NCBI RefSeq assembly: GCF_900116115.1
Contig: NZ_FOZP01000006.1
Coordinates: 186,001-250,000, forward strand
Length of the DNA: 64,000 bases
DNA from: Lutibacter maritimus
GTDB taxonomy: Bacteria > Bacteroidota > Bacteroidia > Flavobacteriales > Flavobacteriaceae
Direction: 5' to 3'
Within the stretch, counting starts at the first letter, position 1, and every line of letters begins with the position of its first letter. Shown piece by piece: positions 60,702 through 64,000 of this stretch. The notes under the pieces were generated by a model, which did no database searches, was not told the DNA's origin, and was given only the letters and a program-made list of their open reading frames with translations. A program made the translations under genes and the position numbers.

Positions 60702-62954
60702 ATGTTGAAAACCTATAAAATTACGGTTGCTGGGCAAGTACAAGGTGTAGGTTTTCGTCCTTATATTTATACTTTGTCCACCGAATTTAATTTAAAAGGA
60801 ACCGTATCTAATAACCAAGAAGGTGTACTAGTTAATGTAACTGGCACAAAAGAAAATATTGACAAGTTTTATTCCAAATTAATACATTTTCCTCCGCCAG
60901 TTGCAAACATTCAAAAAAGTAAAATTATTGAGATTGAACACGTTCTATTTGATGATTTCAAAATTATCTCCTCAAAAAAAAACGGACAATTAAATCTGCC
61001 TTTAACTCCCGATTTTGCAATTTGTGACGACTGTAAAAATGAAATCAAAAATTCAAAGAACAAACGTTTCAATTACCCTTTTACAACATGTGTAAATTGT
61101 GGACCTAGATTTGCGGTTACTGAAAATTTTCCTTTTGAAAGAAGTAATACCAGCATTCACAATTTTTTAATGTGTGATGATTGTATGGAAGAATATACAA
61201 ACCCAGCAAACAGACGTTTTCATTCTCAAACAAATACATGTTCAACCTGTGGAATTGAATTAGTTTTAATAAATGCTGAAGGAATAGCTATTAAAACTTC
61301 TAAAAACACAGTATTTCAGAAAGTTGCATCGCTTTTACAAGAAGGAAATATTGTAGCTATAAAAAACACCAGTGGCTATTTATTGTGTTGTAATGGCGAA
61401 AACACAGAGGTTATTCAAAAATTAAGAGAAAAAAAGCATCGACCAAAAAAACCATTTGCGGTGTTGTTTCCATCTTTAAAAAAGCTTCAAAAAGAGTTTT
61501 TTATCTCAGAAAAGGAAATAGAATCACTAACATCAAAAGAAAGTCCGATTACTATTATTTCATCAAAAAATTACAATGGTAATTTAGCTTTAAATGAAAT
61601 TACTCCAAACTTAAATCAACTTGGTGTACTATTACCTTATACTGGAATTTTACAATTATTAGCAAATGAATTAAATTTTCCAATAGTTGCCACAAGCGGT
61701 AATATTCATGGTTCACCAATTATTAGTGAAAATGATGAAGCATTTGAAAAATTGGAAAATGTAGCCGATTATTTTTTACAACATAATTTAAAAATAACCC
61801 ATCCCCAAGACGATTCTGTGGTGAAATTTAGCAGTAATTTTCAGCAAAAAATACTATTTAGACGTTCACGTGGTTTTGCGCCAAATTATTTTGGTACAGC
61901 TATTAAAACTATTGAAAAAATATTGGCCATGGGCGCCGATTTAAAAAGTAGTTTTACCTTTTATCCGAATAATTATTTATACGCAAGTCAGTATATTGGG
62001 AACTTAGAAAATTTTGATATTTATAATCGTTATATTACTGAAATAGCATCTTTTATCAATATTTTTGAACAACAACCAGAAGTTATTTTGGTAGATAAGC
62101 ATCCGTTATATCACAGTACAAAATATGGAATAGAATTGGCTAAAAAAACAAGTTCAAAATTGGTTGAAATTCAGCATCATAAAGCACATTTTTCAGCCAT
62201 TTTAGGAGAGCATAACTTGTTTGAAGAAAAAGTTTTAGGAGTGGTTTTTGACGGCACTGGTTTTGGTGATGATAATCAAATTTGGGGCGGAGAATTTTTT
62301 AGCTATAAAAACAATGTTATTGAGAGAATTGCCCAAATAGAAAATTTTGATTGGATTTTGGGCAATAAAATGGCTAAAGAACCTCGGCTATCATTATTTT
62401 CTTTAGCCTCAGATGAAATGATTGATGTTTTAGTGCAAAAATTCACATCAACAGAATTAAAGAATTATCAATATTTAAAGAAAAATAATCAACTTAAAAC
62501 ATCTTCGGTCGGGAGATTATTTGATGCTGTAGCATCCTTATTAAATATTACCGATTATAATTCTTACGAAGGTGAAGCGGCTATTTTATTGGAAAATTCA
62601 ATTGGCAATTATGATTTAAAAAACTGTAAAAACTATTTAAATTCAACAGATGTTATTTCTGTAAATGAAATAATTTCAGCAATTTACAAAGAAATTCAAC
62701 AAGGAAATTCAACTAAAAATATGATTACTAATTTTTTATTTACGTTAGCAACTTCTATTTTAAATATCGCTAAAAAACACCAATTTAAGCATATTGCTTG
62801 TAGTGGTGGTGTATTTCAAAACACAACTTTGGTAGATATGCTTTTAGAATTAGCTCCAAAAGAAATTAAATTGTATTTTCATAAAGAATTATCACCTAAC
62901 GATGAAAACATTTCTTTCGGACAATTGATGTATTATTTACACATTAAAAATTAA
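60702..62954 (+). CDS. hypF: Carbamoyltransferase HypF
   Basis: The 750-residue protein makes the carbamoyl group that becomes the cyanide ligands of the Ni-Fe site. An N-terminal acylphosphatase domain (VQGVGFRPYIY, about 14-24), two zinc fingers (CDDCKNEI with CVNCGPRF; CDDCMEEY with CSTCG), a YrdC-like domain and a Kae1-like carbamoyltransferase domain are present in order. The last has VEIQHHKAHFSAILGEH, VVFDGTGFGDDNQIWGGEFF and CSGGVFQNT. hypD starts 3 bp after its stop. Confidence 0.97.
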   Translation: MLKTYKITVAGQVQGVGFRPYIYTLSTEFNLKGTVSNNQEGVLVNVTGTKENIDKFYSKLIHFPPPVANIQKSKIIEIEHVLFDDFKIISSKKNGQLNLPLTPDFAICDDCKNEIKNSKNKRFNYPFTTCVNCGPRFAVTENFPFERSNTSIHNFLMCDDCMEEYTNPANRRFHSQTNTCSTCGIELVLINAEGIAIKTSKNTVFQKVASLLQEGNIVAIKNTSGYLLCCNGENTEVIQKLREKKHRPKKPFAVLFPSLKKLQKEFFISEKEIESLTSKESPITIISSKNYNGNLALNEITPNLNQLGVLLPYTGILQLLANELNFPIVATSGNIHGSPIISENDEAFEKLENVADYFLQHNLKITHPQDDSVVKFSSNFQQKILFRRSRGFAPNYFGTAIKTIEKILAMGADLKSSFTFYPNNYLYASQYIGNLENFDIYNRYITEIASFINIFEQQPEVILVDKHPLYHSTKYGIELAKKTSSKLVEIQHHKAHFSAILGEHNLFEEKVLGVVFDGTGFGDDNQIWGGEFFSYKNNVIERIAQIENFDWILGNKMAKEPRLSLFSLASDEMIDVLVQKFTSTELKNYQYLKKNNQLKTSSVGRLFDAVASLLNITDYNSYEGEAAILLENSIGNYDLKNCKNYLNSTDVISVNEIISAIYKEIQQGNSTKNMITNFLFTLATSILNIAKKHQFKHIACSGGVFQNTTLVDMLLELAPKEIKLYFHKELSPNDENISFGQLMYYLHIKN

Positions 62955-62957
62955 TAA

Positions 62958-64000
62958 ATGAAGTATTTAAGTGAATATCGAAATTTAGAAGAAACTAAGA
63001 AAATCTTAGATGAAATTCACAAGATTACAACGCGTGAGTGGAACATTATGGAGATTTGCGGAGGTCAAACACATAGTTTGGTTAAAAACGGTATTTTAGA
63101 ATTATTGCCTGAAAAAGTTAGAATGATTCACGGACCTGGTTGCCCCGTTTGTGTAACACCTTTAAACTTAATTGACAAAGCTATTGAACTTTTAGAACAA
63201 GGTGTAATTGTATGTTCATTTGGCGATATGATTCGTGTCCCTGGAAGTAAAAAAAGCTTATTAGAAGCCAAAGCTTTGGGTGGAGATTTACGTATTTTAT
63301 ATTCGCCAATTGAGGCAGTTTCTATAGCAAAAGAAAATCCCGATAAGGAAGTTGTATTTTTCGCTGTTGGATTCGAAACTACTGCACCAGCAAATGCTTT
63401 ATCGGTATTACATGCTGAAAAAGAAGGCATTTCTAACTATTCCATTTTAGCATCACATGTATTGGTTCCGCCAGCAATGGAAGCTATTTTAGATGATAAA
63501 TTTTGTACAATTGATGCTTTTTTAGGCGCAGGTCATGTGTGTGCAATTATGGGAACTAAAGAATATTATCCGTTAGTGGAGAAATATAAAATTCCAACAG
63601 TAATTACTGGGTTTGAGCCATTAGATTTGGTTCAGGGTATTTATTTGGCTGTAAAACAGTTAGAAGCAGGAAAATACAAACTAGAAAATCAATATTCGCG
63701 CATTGTTAAAGAAGAAGGAAATATTGCCGCTATTAATGTAATCAATAAAATATTTGAAATTGGCAATAGAGAATGGCGTGGTATCGGTGAAATTCCTAAT
63801 AGTGGTTACGTTATAAAAGATGCTTACAGAAAATATGATGCTGAAGCAAAGTTTAATATCAGTAATATAAAAGTACCTGAAAACCCGAATTGTATTGCAG
63901 GTGAAATTTTACGAGGTATTAAAAAACCTAATGAATGTGAGCAATTTGGTAAAGCTTGCAAACCATCAAATCCGTTAGGTGCTCCAATGGTTTCATCAGA
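62958..64000 (+). CDS. hypD: Hydrogenase formation protein HypD (cut by window end)
   Basis: The frame from ATG at 62958 stays open to the last base of the window, giving 347 residues, nearly complete. HypD is an iron-sulfur scaffold for the Fe(CN)2CO group with HypC. It has MEICGGQTHSLVKNG, IHGPGCPVCVTP, FGDMIRVPGS, VGFETTAPAN and a C-terminal cluster-type region with PNCIAGEILRG and FGKACKPSNPLGAPM. hypE and any remaining genes would be beyond the window. Confidence 0.97.
   Translation, partial: MKYLSEYRNLEETKKILDEIHKITTREWNIMEICGGQTHSLVKNGILELLPEKVRMIHGPGCPVCVTPLNLIDKAIELLEQGVIVCSFGDMIRVPGSKKSLLEAKALGGDLRILYSPIEAVSIAKENPDKEVVFFAVGFETTAPANALSVLHAEKEGISNYSILASHVLVPPAMEAILDDKFCTIDAFLGAGHVCAIMGTKEYYPLVEKYKIPTVITGFEPLDLVQGIYLAVKQLEAGKYKLENQYSRIVKEEGNIAAINVINKIFEIGNREWRGIGEIPNSGYVIKDAYRKYDAEAKFNISNIKVPENPNCIAGEILRGIKKPNECEQFGKACKPSNPLGAPMVSS

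Noticed and set aside
63128-63430. 100-residue minus-strand frame
   Set aside because: Entirely antisense to hypD, whose conserved motifs are clear.
1-64000. tRNA, rRNA, CRISPR arrays, insertion sequences and prophage genes
   Set aside because: I looked for T-loop-like motifs, regularly spaced repeats, transposase signatures and integrase or capsid genes by eye and found none.

Overview
This window is AT-rich chromosomal DNA from a member of the Bacteroidota, most likely a marine-type Flavobacteriaceae. The signs are the codon bias, several -7 elements of the TAnnTTTG type, and typical flavobacterial families: GSCFA protein, LemA/TPM operon, NarL-type regulator with TPR kinases, long aromatic amino acid hydroxylase, and a flavobacterial palindromic repeat. 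I saw no rRNA, tRNA, CRISPR array or insertion sequence. The genus cannot be fixed from the sequence alone.

Layout. 1-15220: housekeeping and stress genes, namely the tail of a histidine kinase, enoyl-CoA hydratase, a Crp/Fnr regulator, YceI, a LysM-NlpC/P60 hydrolase, an HD phosphohydrolase, a bacilliredoxin, a TerB-DnaJ protein, a metallophosphoesterase, ileS, a degenerate DksA-like protein, lspA, cydAB, a DinB-like protein and a bacterial Mpv17-like membrane protein. 15228-18027: a hybrid sensor kinase next to a relic of the neighbouring gene's 3' end. 18020-27446: nine closely spaced minus-strand genes that look like one phosphate/polyphosphate uptake operon. They encode a DUF47 protein, a PiT phosphate transporter carrying a C-terminal LuxR-type DNA-binding domain, a phosphate-type porin, a lipoprotein, an SdiA-regulated-type beta-propeller, two CYTH-fold proteins, an SLC13 transporter and an unknown membrane protein. 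27809-34757: TPM/TPM/LemA, MerR, M23 peptidase, alaS and GSCFA.

34834-46138 is an accessory locus: two paralogous TPR histidine kinases, one NarL-type response regulator, and several secreted or membrane proteins of unknown function. Three of its promoters share a 20-bp palindrome at exactly the same distance from a TTTTG element, so they probably form a small regulon of that response regulator.

46195-54572: rhodanese, aromatic amino acid hydroxylase, M48 peptidase, Dps, gpmI, a thioredoxin-like lipoprotein and a YdeP-like molybdopterin oxidoreductase. 54656-64000: a [NiFe]-hydrogenase locus, with hypCBA on the minus strand diverging from small subunit, large subunit, cytochrome b, maturation protease, hypF and hypD (cut by the window end). 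The small subunit has the six cysteines of the O2-tolerant membrane-bound class, so the cell probably oxidises H2 into an aerobic chain, and cytochrome bd (cydAB) is in the same window. A 14-bp palindrome of Crp/Fnr type lies between the divergent hydrogenase transcripts, and a sister site lies upstream of the rhodanese gene.
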